A stretch of 64,000 bases of DNA from Actibacterium mucosum KCTC 23349. GTDB lineage: Bacteria > Pseudomonadota > Alphaproteobacteria > Rhodobacterales > Rhodobacteraceae. The stretch lies in assembly GCF_000647975.1 (NCBI RefSeq), contig NZ_JFKE01000003.1, positions 62,001 through 126,000 of the forward strand. Reading direction: 5' to 3'. This document shows, one piece after another, positions 1 through 8,826 of the stretch. Below the pieces are notes generated by a model that was given only the letters and a program-made list of their open reading frames with translations, was not told the DNA's origin and did not search any database. Position 1 is the stretch's first letter. Every line of letters begins with the position of its first letter. The position numbers and the translations under genes were made by a program.

Positions 1-18
1 GACTGGGGCCTGCGAAGT

Positions 19-822
19 TTAAGTGACAAACGCCTGCGTGATGTCGCTGTTTGGATCCCTGAGCCCTTCGATCACCGTAAAGTGGTTGTGAATGCCGTCA
101 ACCACGGCCGAAACATCCACATCGAAACTGCGCCATACGATTTCCAGCAACTGCGCCTGACGGATGAACTCGGGCCGCTCGCCCCCACCAACCCAGGCGG
201 TCAACCGCGCGTCCCTGCGCGGTTCCAGCAACGCCGCGCTTTCGGCCCGCGCCTCAGCCAGGTTCAGATGCAACGTCTCGTTCATCTTCGTTGCCATCAG
301 CGGACGCAAATCGTGCAACCCGCTGATCGACAGTACATGTTCGATCCGCCCGGCACACGCAGCCTGCAGATCGCGGCACGCAAAACGTGACACAAGATGC
401 CCGCCTGCCGAATGCCCGGCCAGCCGGATCGGTCCGTCAACCATTTGCGCCGCGTGGTCCAAAGCGGCAACGATCTCGGCCGTCATCTCGTGGATCTTGG
501 CCTGCGGTGCCAGGGTGTAGCTGGGTATCGCCACCGCCCAGCCGCGATCCCGCGCGCCCTTGGCAAACTGGGTCCAGTTGGATTTGTCGAACGCCATCCA
601 ATATCCGCCATGTACAAACATGGCCAACCCTTTGGGCGCTCTGTCGGGCCAGATGATATCCAGCTTTTGCCGAGCGCTGCTTCCATAAGCGATATCGGTG
701 TCGATCCGCACCCCGCTTGCCCGGTAAGCAGCAGCGGCAACAGGCCATTCCCCGATCAGGGCATCCACGCCAACCGCGTGGGTGCGGTTGTCAAAAGCAT
801 CATCCCAATCCCGGTCGGTCAT
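19..822 (-). CDS. alpha/beta hydrolase, kynurenine-formamidase-like
   Basis: 267 residues. An HGGYW oxyanion-hole motif, a GHSAGG nucleophile elbow and a C-terminal HNHF histidine give a complete Ser-Asp/Glu-His hydrolase. HGGYW is typical of the eukaryotic-type arylformamidases that hydrolyse N-formylkynurenine, so that reaction is the best guess, but other small esterases share it. I chose the ATG at 822 because the open frame upstream of it (to about 1206) is the antisense of the next gene. It lies 76 bp after the thioesterase gene, in line with the liv operon, which suggests intracellular processing of an imported amide or aromatic compound. Fold is sure, substrate is not. Confidence 0.85.
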   Translation of the reverse strand: MTDRDWDDAFDNRTHAVGVDALIGEWPVAAAAYRASGVRIDTDIAYGSSARQKLDIIWPDRAPKGLAMFVHGGYWMAFDKSNWTQFAKGARDRGWAVAIPSYTLAPQAKIHEMTAEIVAALDHAAQMVDGPIRLAGHSAGGHLVSRFACRDLQAACAGRIEHVLSISGLHDLRPLMATKMNETLHLNLAEARAESAALLEPRRDARLTAWVGGGERPEFIRQAQLLEIVWRSFDVDVSAVVDGIHNHFTVIEGLRDPNSDITQAFVT

Positions 823-898
823 CGCCGTGCTCCCAGAAACGCGGCAGACCCCGCGTTGCTTTCTCCAAGTCCGGCCCCTTGCCCGCATCCCGCATAGG

Positions 899-1297
899 TC
901 ACAGTTGCGCCTCAAGCCGGGTCCGGGGCCCCTCGGGCCACGGCGCCGGACGCCCCGTTTCGTTGACGTTGACCAGAGTACCAGTGGTGACGAAACGCTG
1001 TTCATCATCGCAAGTGGCAACCATTTCATAGCTGAACGAGCTGCGCCCCACACGCGTGACCTGCAAACGCAACAGCAACCGATCGCCGTGCCGGCTGGGG
1101 GCGGTGAACCTTGTTTCGATCTGTGCAGTGGGCACAGCGCCTGCACGGTGCAGAAGGTGCCATGGCATATCCAACTGGGCCTCGAAAAACGCTTCGAGGC
1201 AGTCATTCATCATCTCGAAATAGCGTGGGTAAAAGACGATCCCGGCGGGATCGCAATGTTTGAAAAGAACCTTTTGCGGAAACTCGAACGCCATCAT
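899..1297 (-). CDS. acyl-CoA thioesterase, 4HBT hotdog family
   Basis: 132 residues, the usual size of a single hotdog domain. The N-terminus carries the 4-hydroxybenzoyl-CoA thioesterase signature (HCDPAGIVFYPRYFE), with the Asp as likely catalytic residue. The start at 1297 overlaps the livF stop as ATGA, and a second ATG follows directly. A longer open frame upstream is a livF shadow. It is expected to hydrolyse a cytoplasmic acyl- or aroyl-CoA thioester. Translational coupling to livF implies that it acts on a product derived from the transported compound. The exact acyl group cannot be read from the sequence. Confidence 0.88.
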   Translation of the reverse strand: MMAFEFPQKVLFKHCDPAGIVFYPRYFEMMNDCLEAFFEAQLDMPWHLLHRAGAVPTAQIETRFTAPSRHGDRLLLRLQVTRVGRSSFSYEMVATCDDEQRFVTTGTLVNVNETGRPAPWPEGPRTRLEAQL

Positions 1298-1980
1298 ATC
1301 CCTACGTATTTGCTGGTGATTTCGGGGGTCAGCGCATCCATCGCGCCTTGCCAGACTGTTGTGCCCCGCTCGACGATGACCGCGCGGTCGCAGACCGTGG
1401 CAAGCTCGGCCAGCGACTTGTCGATGACAATCAGGGCCATACCCGTTTCCCGTTTCAGCCGCGCAATCGCGGCCCAGATTTCCTGACGGATGATTGGGGC
1501 CAAACCCTCTGTCGCCTCGTCCAGAATCATCAGTTTCGGGTTGGTCATCAGGGCCCGGCCGATGGCCAGCATCTGCTGCTCCCCCCCCGACAACGAAGCC
1601 GCCCGTTGCCCGCTGCGCTCGACCAGACGCGGGAAAAGTGTGCCGACGGTCGCAATCGTCCATGGTCCGGAACGGGCGGCAGCGATCAGGTTTTCACGCA
1701 CCGTCAGATCGGCAAAACAGCGCCGTCCCTCGGGCACCAGGCCAACACCCAAACGCGCCACCTTGTGGCTGGACAAGGCCGTCAGGTCGTGCCCGGCGAA
1801 CTCCAGCCGCCCACCCGCAGGCATCATCCGGCAGATTGCCCGCACCGTTGTGGTCTTGCCCATCCCGTTGCGCCCCATCAGCGCCAGAACCTCGCCCGCA
1901 CTGACCGACAGGTTCACGTCGAACAACGTCTGCGAATACCCGTAAGAGGCCGCGAGGGATTCGACGGTCAGCAAACTCAT
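1294..1980 (-). CDS. livF: branched-chain amino acid/amide ABC transporter ATPase LivF
   Basis: 228 residues, one ABC domain. Walker A is GRNGMGKTT, the signature LSGGEQQMLAIGRAL and Walker B LMILDEA. The length (near 230) and the absence of the LivG-type insertion mark it as the LivF partner. It hydrolyses ATP at the inner membrane to drive LivHM. It is the last transporter gene of the operon: its start overlaps the livG stop by 4 bp and its stop overlaps the thioesterase start. The H-loop region reads IVIDKS instead of a histidine, as LivF proteins often deviate there. Confidence 0.95.
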   Translation of the reverse strand: MSLLTVESLAASYGYSQTLFDVNLSVSAGEVLALMGRNGMGKTTTVRAICRMMPAGGRLEFAGHDLTALSSHKVARLGVGLVPEGRRCFADLTVRENLIAAARSGPWTIATVGTLFPRLVERSGQRAASLSGGEQQMLAIGRALMTNPKLMILDEATEGLAPIIRQEIWAAIARLKRETGMALIVIDKSLAELATVCDRAVIVERGTTVWQGAMDALTPEITSKYVGI

Positions 1981-2726
1981 ACGCTTTCCCCCAGATAGGC
2001 CTCGCGTACCTCGGCCGAGGCGCGGATTTCGTCGACATTGCCGGAGGCGATGATGCGGCCATAGACCAGCACGCTGATCCGGTCCGCCAATGCAAATACG
2101 GCGTCCATGTCATGTTCCACCAAAAGGATCGGCGCCTCAGAGCGCAAACCGTCAAGGAACCCCGTCATCGCCTTGGATCCCTCGGCCCCCAGGCCTGCCA
2201 TGGGTTCATCCATGACAAAGGCTTTGGGCTGCAACGTCAGCGCCACGGCGACCTCAAGCTGTCGGCGCTGCCCATGGGACAGGTCGGCACAGCGGGTGTC
2301 TTTGGCTGCGGCCAGACCCACCCGCGCCAGGGCCTCCATCGCGCGGGCGTTCAGGTCCCTGTCGCCGCTTACCCCGCGCAAGAACCGCCATCCGCCGCCC
2401 GTTGCGCCAATCGCGCCCAGCAGCACGTTTTCCAACACAGTATCTTCCATCGCCAGCGCCGAGATCTGAAAGGTTCGGCCCAGACCGGCCTTGGCCCGCG
2501 CCTCGGTCGCCAGCGCCGTCACGTCGCGCCCCATCAAATGGACCTGCCCGGCATCCGATTTTAACCCGCCGCTGATCTGCCCGATCAAGGTGGATTTACC
2601 GGCGCCGTTTGGTCCGATGATCGCGTGGATTTCACCGGCGCGCAGATCGATCGAGACATTATCCGTGGCCTTCAGCGCACCAAAGGATTTCTGCAAATTC
2701 CGCGTGGCAAGGATGGTGTCAGACAT
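1977..2726 (-). CDS. livG: branched-chain amino acid/amide ABC transporter ATPase LivG
   Basis: 249 residues. Walker A GPNGAGKST, signature LSHGQRRQLEVAVAL, Walker B AFVMDEP and H-loop LLVEHDM are all intact. It is the second nucleotide-binding subunit of the HAAT-type importer. The ATG at 2726 lies 8 bp inside the end of livM and its stop overlaps livF, so the two ATPases are translationally coupled. Confidence 0.95.
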   Translation of the reverse strand: MSDTILATRNLQKSFGALKATDNVSIDLRAGEIHAIIGPNGAGKSTLIGQISGGLKSDAGQVHLMGRDVTALATEARAKAGLGRTFQISALAMEDTVLENVLLGAIGATGGGWRFLRGVSGDRDLNARAMEALARVGLAAAKDTRCADLSHGQRRQLEVAVALTLQPKAFVMDEPMAGLGAEGSKAMTGFLDGLRSEAPILLVEHDMDAVFALADRISVLVYGRIIASGNVDEIRASAEVREAYLGESV

Positions 2727-3702
2727 GCGGCCCCTCCTTGCCGGTCAACAGGCCAATGACCCCGCCCCGCCCAAAAAGGACAATACAGATCAGGATGACG
2801 CCCAGCCAGATGTGCCAGAAATCGGTCAACCCGCCCAGCCAATGCTCCAACGCGACGAAGATCGCCGCGCCAATGACCGGGCCCATCAGCCGGCCAACCC
2901 CGCCGATGATGATCAAAATGATCAGCTCACCCGACAGCTGCCAGCTGAACATCGTGGGCGAGACAAAGCGGTTGAGATCGGCAAAAAGCGCGCCCGCCAG
3001 CCCGGTGATCGCGCCCGAGATGACAAAGGCCACCAGCTTGTGTTTCCGTGGGTTCAACCCCACCGTTTCAACCCGTTGCGGCGTCTGGCGTACCGCGTTC
3101 AGCGTCAGCCCGAACGGGGACGTCCGCAACCGCCATTGCACCACAAGCGCCACGCACAGCGCCACTAGGCACAACCAAAAGAACTGAATCGGCACAAGCG
3201 TGTTCAGCCCCGGAAATCCGTTGCGCACATAGATCGACAGGCCGTCCTCGCCGCCATAGCTGCCCCAGGAGATCGCGAAATAGAAAAACATCTGCCCGAA
3301 GGCCAACGTGATCATGATGAAATATACGCCCGTGGTGCGCAGGCTGAGCAACCCGATCACCCAGGCCGCCAAAGCGGATGTCACCATTGCCACCAGCCAG
3401 ATCACCTGCATCGACTTGGTGCCCGCCAGCGACAGCGGGCCAAACTGCAAGGGGGTATAGCTCTGCGCGTGAAAGGCCAGGATCCCCATGGCATAGCCGC
3501 CCAGCCCGAAAAACACCGCGTGGCCAAAGGACACCATGCCGCCAATGCCCAGCGCGATGTTCAGCCCGACCGCCGCCAGCGCAAGGATCACCGCGCGGGT
3601 GGTCAGCGTGATGGTGAAAATCTCGTCCGCCCACAGGGCCCAAAGCGGAACAATCACCAGCCCGGCCAACACGGCCAGATTGACATGCCGTTCCCCGATC
3701 AT
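2719..3702 (-). CDS. livM: branched-chain amino acid/amide ABC transporter permease LivM
   Basis: 327 residues, strongly hydrophobic, with about 8-9 membrane segments and the conserved LivM pattern of GxxxF/GLG-rich loops, including ALGIGGMVSFGHAVFFGLGG near the N-terminus. I start it at the ATG at 3702, which overlaps the livH stop as ATGA; an earlier in-frame start at 3735 lies inside livH and has no separate support. It forms the membrane pore together with LivH. Confidence 0.95.
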   Translation of the reverse strand: MIGERHVNLAVLAGLVIVPLWALWADEIFTITLTTRAVILALAAVGLNIALGIGGMVSFGHAVFFGLGGYAMGILAFHAQSYTPLQFGPLSLAGTKSMQVIWLVAMVTSALAAWVIGLLSLRTTGVYFIMITLAFGQMFFYFAISWGSYGGEDGLSIYVRNGFPGLNTLVPIQFFWLCLVALCVALVVQWRLRTSPFGLTLNAVRQTPQRVETVGLNPRKHKLVAFVISGAITGLAGALFADLNRFVSPTMFSWQLSGELIILIIIGGVGRLMGPVIGAAIFVALEHWLGGLTDFWHIWLGVILICIVLFGRGGVIGLLTGKEGPHV

Positions 3703-4619
3703 GCCCGTGCTCCGAACAGACCCGAGGGGCGCCATATCAGGACGATACTCATCAGGATATAAACCGCCATTGATGCCAAGGCCGATCCGGTTTGCGTGGC
3801 CGTTGTAGTCTCCATGAACAGCTTGAACAGCTCGGGCAGGAAAACACCGCCCAACGTGTCCGTCAGCCCGACCAGAAGCGCGCCAATGAAGGCCCCGCGG
3901 ATCGATCCGATGCCACCGATGACGATTACCACGAAGGCCAGGATCAGAACCGGCTCGCCCATGCCCACCTGCACCGACTGGATCGCGCCCACCAGCGCAC
4001 CCGCCAGCCCGGCCAGCGCCGCACCCAACGCGAAGACCAAGGTGTACAGCTTCGAGATATCGACGCCCAGCGCGGCAATCATCTCGCGGTCATTTTCTCC
4101 GGCGCGGATCTGAATGCCGATCCGGGTTTTGGCCGTCAGCCACCACAACCCGAGCGCCACGGCAAAGCCGATGCCGATCAGCACAAGCCGATAGAACGGG
4201 TACTGAATGCCGCCCGGCAACGTGACGGGCCCCGACAGGTAATCGGGGATATCCAGAAACAGCGGGAAGGATCCAAAGACCCAACGCGTGCCTTCCGAAA
4301 AGATCAGGATCAGCGCGAAGGTGGCCAGCACCTGATCCAGATGCGCCGCCTTGTAAAGCCGCCGGATCACCACGATCTCCACCAGCGCGCCCGCGGCGGC
4401 GGCGGCTGCCAGCGCCGCAACCAGCGCCAACAGGAACGACCCGGTCGCCCCCGCCACCCAGGCCGCCGCAAAGGCGCCAACCATGTAAAGCGACCCGTGG
4501 GCAAGGTTGATCAGGCCCATGACCCCAAAGATAAGCGTCAACCCGGCAGCCATCAGAAACAGCATCACGCCGAACTGAAGGCCATTCAGGACCTGCTCGA
4601 TGATCAAGATGGAAGACAT
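3699..4619 (-). CDS. livH: branched-chain amino acid/amide ABC transporter permease LivH
   Basis: 306 residues with about eight hydrophobic helices. The GLTLIFGVMGLINLAHGSLYM segment near residue 30 is characteristic of LivH. It pairs with LivM in the inner membrane. It follows livK after a 60-bp gap that contains a hairpin, a common way to express the binding protein more strongly than the pore subunits. Confidence 0.95.
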   Translation of the reverse strand: MSSILIIEQVLNGLQFGVMLFLMAAGLTLIFGVMGLINLAHGSLYMVGAFAAAWVAGATGSFLLALVAALAAAAAAGALVEIVVIRRLYKAAHLDQVLATFALILIFSEGTRWVFGSFPLFLDIPDYLSGPVTLPGGIQYPFYRLVLIGIGFAVALGLWWLTAKTRIGIQIRAGENDREMIAALGVDISKLYTLVFALGAALAGLAGALVGAIQSVQVGMGEPVLILAFVVIVIGGIGSIRGAFIGALLVGLTDTLGGVFLPELFKLFMETTTATQTGSALASMAVYILMSIVLIWRPSGLFGARA

Positions 4620-4642
4620 CAGGTTTTCCGGCTGAAGAAGGT

Positions 4643-4672
4643 CTCTCGCCCGAACCGGGGTCCGGACGAGAG
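4643..4672 (-). promoter_or_regulatory. intercistronic hairpin between livK and livH
   Basis: CTCTCG (4643-4648) and CGAGAG (4667-4672) are perfect inverted repeats, with a further CCCG/CGGG match inside the loop. There is no T-run. Its place directly after the binding-protein stop fits a partial terminator or a 3'-end stabiliser that raises livK mRNA over the rest of the operon. Inference only. Confidence 0.45.
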
Positions 4673-4679
4673 GTTCGGA

Positions 4680-5810
4680 TCACATCTTGCAGTCAGCCGC
4701 ATAGGCGTCTGCGTGGTTTTCCAGTGCGGTGGCGACGATCTTGTTGGTGAACACGTCACCCTCCTTGATCACTTCGCGCGCATAGATTGTCTGAACAGGG
4801 TGGTGGTTCGGACCGAACGAGAATGCCCCCCGCGTGCTGTCGAAATCCGCGGCCCGCAGCGCGTCCCGGAACGCATCGGCATCGGATACATCCGCAGCCT
4901 CGATCGCCGAGATCAGCAGGTTCGCGGTGTCAAAGCCCTGGCTGGCATATAACGATGGCAGGCGGCCATATTCGGCCTGGAAGCTTTCGACAAATGCCGC
5001 GTTGGTGGCGTTGTCGATGTCCTTGTTCCACTGGCTGGTATTCACCACACCCAGCGCGGCGTCACCCACCGCTTGCAGGATACCCTGATCAAAGCTGAAA
5101 GCGGGGCCAATAACCGGCTTTTCGATACCGCTGTCGGCATATTGTTTCAGGAACGAGATACCCATGCCGCCGGGCAGGAAAAAGAACACGCTGTCAGCAT
5201 CCGAGGCGCGGATCTGCGCAATCTCGGCGGCATAATCGGTCTGGCCCAGCTTGGTGTAGATCTCGTTGGCAACATCGCCTTCAAAGGTACGCTTGTACCC
5301 GGTCAGCGCATCGGTGCCTGCCGGGTAATTCGGGGCCAGGATGAAGCTGTTGCCATAGCCGGCACTGTTGGCATAGGCGCCCGCCGCCTCGTGCAGGTTG
5401 TCGTTCTGCCACGCCACGTTGAAATAGTTCTGATGGCACCCCGCCCCGGCCAATGCCGACGGGCCGGCGTTGGGCGACAGGTAGAACTTGCCCTGCGCGG
5501 TCACGCTGGGCACCACGGCCATGGCCAGGTTCGACCAGATTATGCCGGTCAGAACGTCCACTTTCTCAGACTGGATCATCTTGTCGGCCAGTTGCACCGC
5601 GATGTCCGGCTTGCGCTGGTCATCCTCGATCACAACCTCTATGTCATCGCGGCCCGACTGGCTGATGGCCAGCATGAACCCGTCGCGCACATCCACACCC
5701 AGACCGGCGCCGCCGCCAGACAGGGTCGTGATCATGCCGATCTTGGTGTCGGCCAATGCAGGGGCCGCCAATAGGGCCAGCACCGCGGCTGACGTAACAA
5801 GCTTTTTCAT
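4680..5810 (-). CDS. livK: branched-chain amino acid/amide ABC transporter substrate-binding protein
   Basis: 376 residues. The first 20 residues form a Sec signal peptide (MKKLVTSAAVLALLAAPALA, cleavage after ALA). The mature part resembles type I periplasmic binding proteins of the LivJ/LivK family (start DTKIGMITTLSGGGAGLGVD). A GGAGG ribosome-binding site lies 7 bp before the ATG. Members of this family bind branched-chain amino acids, amides, urea or aromatic acids. The hydrolase and thioesterase at the operon end argue for an aromatic or amide ligand, but the sequence alone does not decide. Confidence 0.93.
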   Translation of the reverse strand: MKKLVTSAAVLALLAAPALADTKIGMITTLSGGGAGLGVDVRDGFMLAISQSGRDDIEVVIEDDQRKPDIAVQLADKMIQSEKVDVLTGIIWSNLAMAVVPSVTAQGKFYLSPNAGPSALAGAGCHQNYFNVAWQNDNLHEAAGAYANSAGYGNSFILAPNYPAGTDALTGYKRTFEGDVANEIYTKLGQTDYAAEIAQIRASDADSVFFFLPGGMGISFLKQYADSGIEKPVIGPAFSFDQGILQAVGDAALGVVNTSQWNKDIDNATNAAFVESFQAEYGRLPSLYASQGFDTANLLISAIEAADVSDADAFRDALRAADFDSTRGAFSFGPNHHPVQTIYAREVIKEGDVFTNKIVATALENHADAYAADCKM

Positions 5811-5832
5811 GTAAACCTCCGTGTTGTCGTCT

Positions 5833-6072
5833 TTATTGAAACGCTGAAAAAGTCAGTGTCGTCAGCGTCCGTTCGATACCCTCTGTGGGGCTTATCCTGT
5901 CATTCACATACCGACCGATATCTTCGCCGGCAGGGACATAGATCTTGATCAGCAGATCGAATTCCCCACTGGTCGAGAACATCTCGGAATGGATTTCCTT
6001 CGCGGCAATGGCGTCCGCAACGTCATAGGTTTTACCCGGCGCACAGCGCACCTGAACAAAAACGCATGTCAT
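5833..6072 (-). CDS. stand-alone Lrp/AsnC ligand-binding (RAM) domain protein
   Basis: 79 residues, only the alpha/beta ligand-binding half of an Lrp/AsnC regulator. No helix-turn-helix precedes it, and the ATG at 6072 begins directly with the first beta strand. The pattern FDLLIKIYVPAGEDIGRYV and the closing TLTTLTFSAF strand are typical. Such proteins form dimers or octamers that bind small effectors such as amino acids without binding DNA themselves. It lies 22 bp upstream of livK on the same strand, so it is probably the first gene of the operon and may sense the transported ligand. Confidence 0.85.
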   Translation of the reverse strand: MTCVFVQVRCAPGKTYDVADAIAAKEIHSEMFSTSGEFDLLIKIYVPAGEDIGRYVNDRISPTEGIERTLTTLTFSAFQ

Positions 6073-6461
6073 GCCTTGCCCTCCTCTTGGCGTTGACCGT
6101 CAGCCGTTTTCCCCCGCCCGTCCGGGCCTTGTGCAGGTCATCGCGACAAACGATCGCGCGGGGCATTTTTACCCCGCGCTCATGGATTTGACCCGATCTT
6201 GCCGAGATTTGGTCAGCTTGTCATCGCCCCATTCACCTCTGCTCAAAACAATATGCACCGCAACAGCAAGTTCACAGCTTTCCTTGAACGGGTGCAGGGG
6301 GCGGCCAAGCCTTTGGAAACCTTTATAAACGAGGTGACAGACCGAACGCCAAACTGATCTTGCAGGCCCGTTCCTCCAGCGACAGGAAAAAGGCAGGCGA
6401 AACGCCAAAACCACCTTGCATATCAAAACGTTAGGCGATCACAGAGACGTAAAAGGGGAAA
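6073..6461. other. intergenic region upstream of the liv operon
   Basis: No credible gene seen in either strand. The region should hold the promoter of the minus-strand liv operon. The only clear structure is a perfect 8-bp inverted repeat, GCGCGGGG (6156-6163) and CCCCGCGC (6172-6179), with an 8-base T-rich loop and no following T-run. Its role is unknown. Confidence 0.5.
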
Positions 6462-6551
6462 TGGCGGACAGACAGGGATTCGAACCCTGGAGACGGTTTC
6501 CCGCCTACACGCGTTCCAGGCGTGCGCCTTCGACCACTCGGCCACCTGTCC
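6462..6551 (-). tRNA. tRNA-Ser (anticodon GGA)
   Basis: On the minus strand the 7-bp acceptor stem (GGACAGG/TCTGTCC), D arm, an anticodon loop CTGGAAC (anticodon GGA), the long variable arm of class II tRNAs and TTCGAAT T loop are all present. Discriminator G is at 6465 and CCA is encoded at 6462-6464. The long variable arm and anticodon assign it to serine. Confidence 0.96.
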
Positions 6552-6634
6552 GTGCCGCGTCTGATACCGGGTCCGGGGGGGCCATTCAAGCGGATTGTGC
6601 GCCGCAACCGGGATGGCGATGAAATCAATGCGTT

Positions 6635-7684
6635 TCAGACCACCGGGAAGCGCGATTTGAGGCGCGAAATTGGGCGTTCATAGACATGCCATGACAAGGC
6701 GGCCATTGCCACGCTGACCGCCAGCATCACGAAGAAGGTCCGTCCTTCTCGATCGTACAAAGCCGGCACAAATTGTACCAACAGCCACCACAGCATCAGG
6801 TGATATATGAACACCGCATAGCTGATCTGGCTGGCATAGCGCATGACCCGGTTGCCAAGGATCGGGTTCAACGGACCACCATAGCCGTGATAGGCCCCGG
6901 CCACGATTACAACCAACGCCGCAACGCTCAGCGCACGGTACATCTCACCTGCGCCATAGGCCTCACCCAACAGGAACGGCGCGCCCAGCACGCTCAGTGC
7001 CGCCACAACAACCACCGGGTTGCGGCTGTGCCGGGCCACGACGTCATGGTCACGCACCATGGCCAAAAGGCTGCCCGCCGCGATCGGGTCAAACGTGTAC
7101 AGCGGCAGGATCCGCGCCCAGCCGCCTACTCCCATCATCCCGACGCTCAGTCGCAACGCCACGGGCAGCAGCAGCAGCCCGATCACCACCGCCCACATGG
7201 CGCGCTTTGGGAGCAGCAGGATCACCAACGGCCAGATCAGATAGAACTGTTCAAGATTATTAAGGCTCCACAAATGCGCAAAAACCCATGGGTCCCAGGT
7301 CTCGTTGGCGTAAAAATAGAAATTAGAGGCTTGCAAGGCATGCCACCCAATCGACGCCCGCGCGTCCTCGGCATTGGTCCACCACGCCACAACCACCAGC
7401 AGCACCAGCGCCGGAAACAGCCGCAGCGCCCGCCGGATATAGAAGTTCACCGCCACGCGCAGCCCCGTCGCGCCGCGCGCCCGCGCCTTCAGCAGGATCA
7501 TGGTGATCAGAAAGCCGCTGACCGTGAAAAACAGCGAAACACGGGCATGTTCCAGAACCGGGTCAGAGTTCCAGAAATGCACGTACAAGACGCCCATCAT
7601 CGCCAGCGTGCGCAGCCCGTCCAGCTGAACGTGGCGCCCGGCCGTTGGATCGATATAGGTGACCGGTTCGTTGCTCGACTGCAC
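6635..7684 (-). CDS. acyltransferase 3 family membrane protein
   Basis: 349 residues with about ten hydrophobic segments. The N-terminal LDGLRTLAMMGVLYVHFW contains the conserved His of the Acyltransferase_3 (OafA/YrhL/NodX) family and is followed by the RRALRLFPAL motif. Start is a GTG at 7684 with an AAAGGGGGG ribosome-binding site just upstream. Such enzymes transfer acetyl or other acyl groups to surface polysaccharide or lipid sugars at the inner membrane. No partner polysaccharide genes adjoin, so the acceptor is unknown. Confidence 0.88.
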   Translation of the reverse strand: MQSSNEPVTYIDPTAGRHVQLDGLRTLAMMGVLYVHFWNSDPVLEHARVSLFFTVSGFLITMILLKARARGATGLRVAVNFYIRRALRLFPALVLLVVVAWWTNAEDARASIGWHALQASNFYFYANETWDPWVFAHLWSLNNLEQFYLIWPLVILLLPKRAMWAVVIGLLLLPVALRLSVGMMGVGGWARILPLYTFDPIAAGSLLAMVRDHDVVARHSRNPVVVVAALSVLGAPFLLGEAYGAGEMYRALSVAALVVIVAGAYHGYGGPLNPILGNRVMRYASQISYAVFIYHLMLWWLLVQFVPALYDREGRTFFVMLAVSVAMAALSWHVYERPISRLKSRFPVV

Positions 7685-7748
7685 GCTGCCCCCCTTTCCT
7701 GTCGCTTACACTGCGGCAGAAAAGGGGTTTTTGGCAAGAACCAAGGGG

Positions 7749-8780
7749 TTAGCTGTAAAAAACCTCGGGCAACGCGCGCGCGTCACCGTCCAGCCATTGT
7801 GGCACGGGCAGGTTCTTGGACTTGAGGAAATCCGGGTTGAACAGCTTGGACTGATACCGGTTGCCATAGTCACACAGCACGGTGACAATCGTGTGCCCCG
7901 GCCCCATTTCGCGGGCCATGCGCACCGCGCCGGCCACGTTGATCCCGGACGATCCGCCCAGGCACAGGCCCTCATCGGTCAGCATGTCGAACACATAGGG
8001 CAGCGCTTCGGCGTCCGAGATGTTATAGGACATGTCCGGCGTGAACCCTTCGAGGTTCGCGGTGATCCGGCCCTGGCCAATGCCCTCGGTGATCGAGTCG
8101 CCAGACGATTTCAGCTCGCCCTGAGTGTAATAGCTGAACAAGGCGGCCCCATCGGGATCGGCAAGGCCGATCTTGACGCCCTTGGGCTGCAATACCTCGG
8201 CCACTCCGGCCAGCGTGCCGCCTGAACCCACCGCACAGATGAACCCGTCGACCTCACCGCCGGTCTGCTCCCACACTTCGGGGCCCGTGCCCTCGACATG
8301 GGCCTGACGGTTGGCCACATTGTCGAACTGGTTGGCCCAGATTGCACCGTTAGGCTCGGACTGTGCCAGCCGATCCGCGAGGCGTGCCGAATAGCGGATA
8401 TAGTTGTTCATGTCGCGGTACGGTTTCGCGGGCACCTGCACCAGATCAGCGCCAGCCAGGCGGATCATGTCCTTTTTCTCCTGGCTTTGGGTCTCGGGGA
8501 TCACGATGACGGTCTTGAACCCCATCGAGGCACCAACCAGCGCCAGACCGATGCCGGTATTGCCGGCCGTGCCTTCAACGATCGTTCCGCCGGGCCGCAA
8601 CACGCCGCGCGCGATGGCGTCGCGGATGATGAACAACGCGGCGCGATCCTTGATCGACTGGCCGGGGTTCATGAATTCCGCCTTGCCCCAGATCTCACAG
8701 CCCGTGGCCTCGCTTGGCCCGTTCAGGCGGATCAGGGGGGTGTTGCCAATCAGCTCGGCCAGATCTTTGCGCATGGTCAT
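7749..8780 (-). CDS. cysK: cysteine synthase A (O-acetylserine sulfhydrylase)
   Basis: 343 residues of the PLP-dependent fold-type II family. IGNTPLIRL opens the protein, SIKDRA contains the PLP lysine, and EGTAGNTGIG is the phosphate/substrate loop. It makes cysteine from O-acetylserine and sulfide in the cytoplasm. It lies directly downstream of trgB on the same strand (46 bp), the arrangement reported for the Rhodobacter sphaeroides tellurite-resistance locus, where cysK also contributes to resistance. ATG at 8780 is preferred for its AGGGA upstream; the next ATG is two codons later. Confidence 0.92.
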   Translation of the reverse strand: MTMRKDLAELIGNTPLIRLNGPSEATGCEIWGKAEFMNPGQSIKDRAALFIIRDAIARGVLRPGGTIVEGTAGNTGIGLALVGASMGFKTVIVIPETQSQEKKDMIRLAGADLVQVPAKPYRDMNNYIRYSARLADRLAQSEPNGAIWANQFDNVANRQAHVEGTGPEVWEQTGGEVDGFICAVGSGGTLAGVAEVLQPKGVKIGLADPDGAALFSYYTQGELKSSGDSITEGIGQGRITANLEGFTPDMSYNISDAEALPYVFDMLTDEGLCLGGSSGINVAGAVRMAREMGPGHTIVTVLCDYGNRYQSKLFNPDFLKSKNLPVPQWLDGDARALPEVFYS

Positions 8781-8826
8781 TGCTTCCCTTTTGATGCCCC
8801 CTAGGTATCCACGCGCGCCCCCGAAC

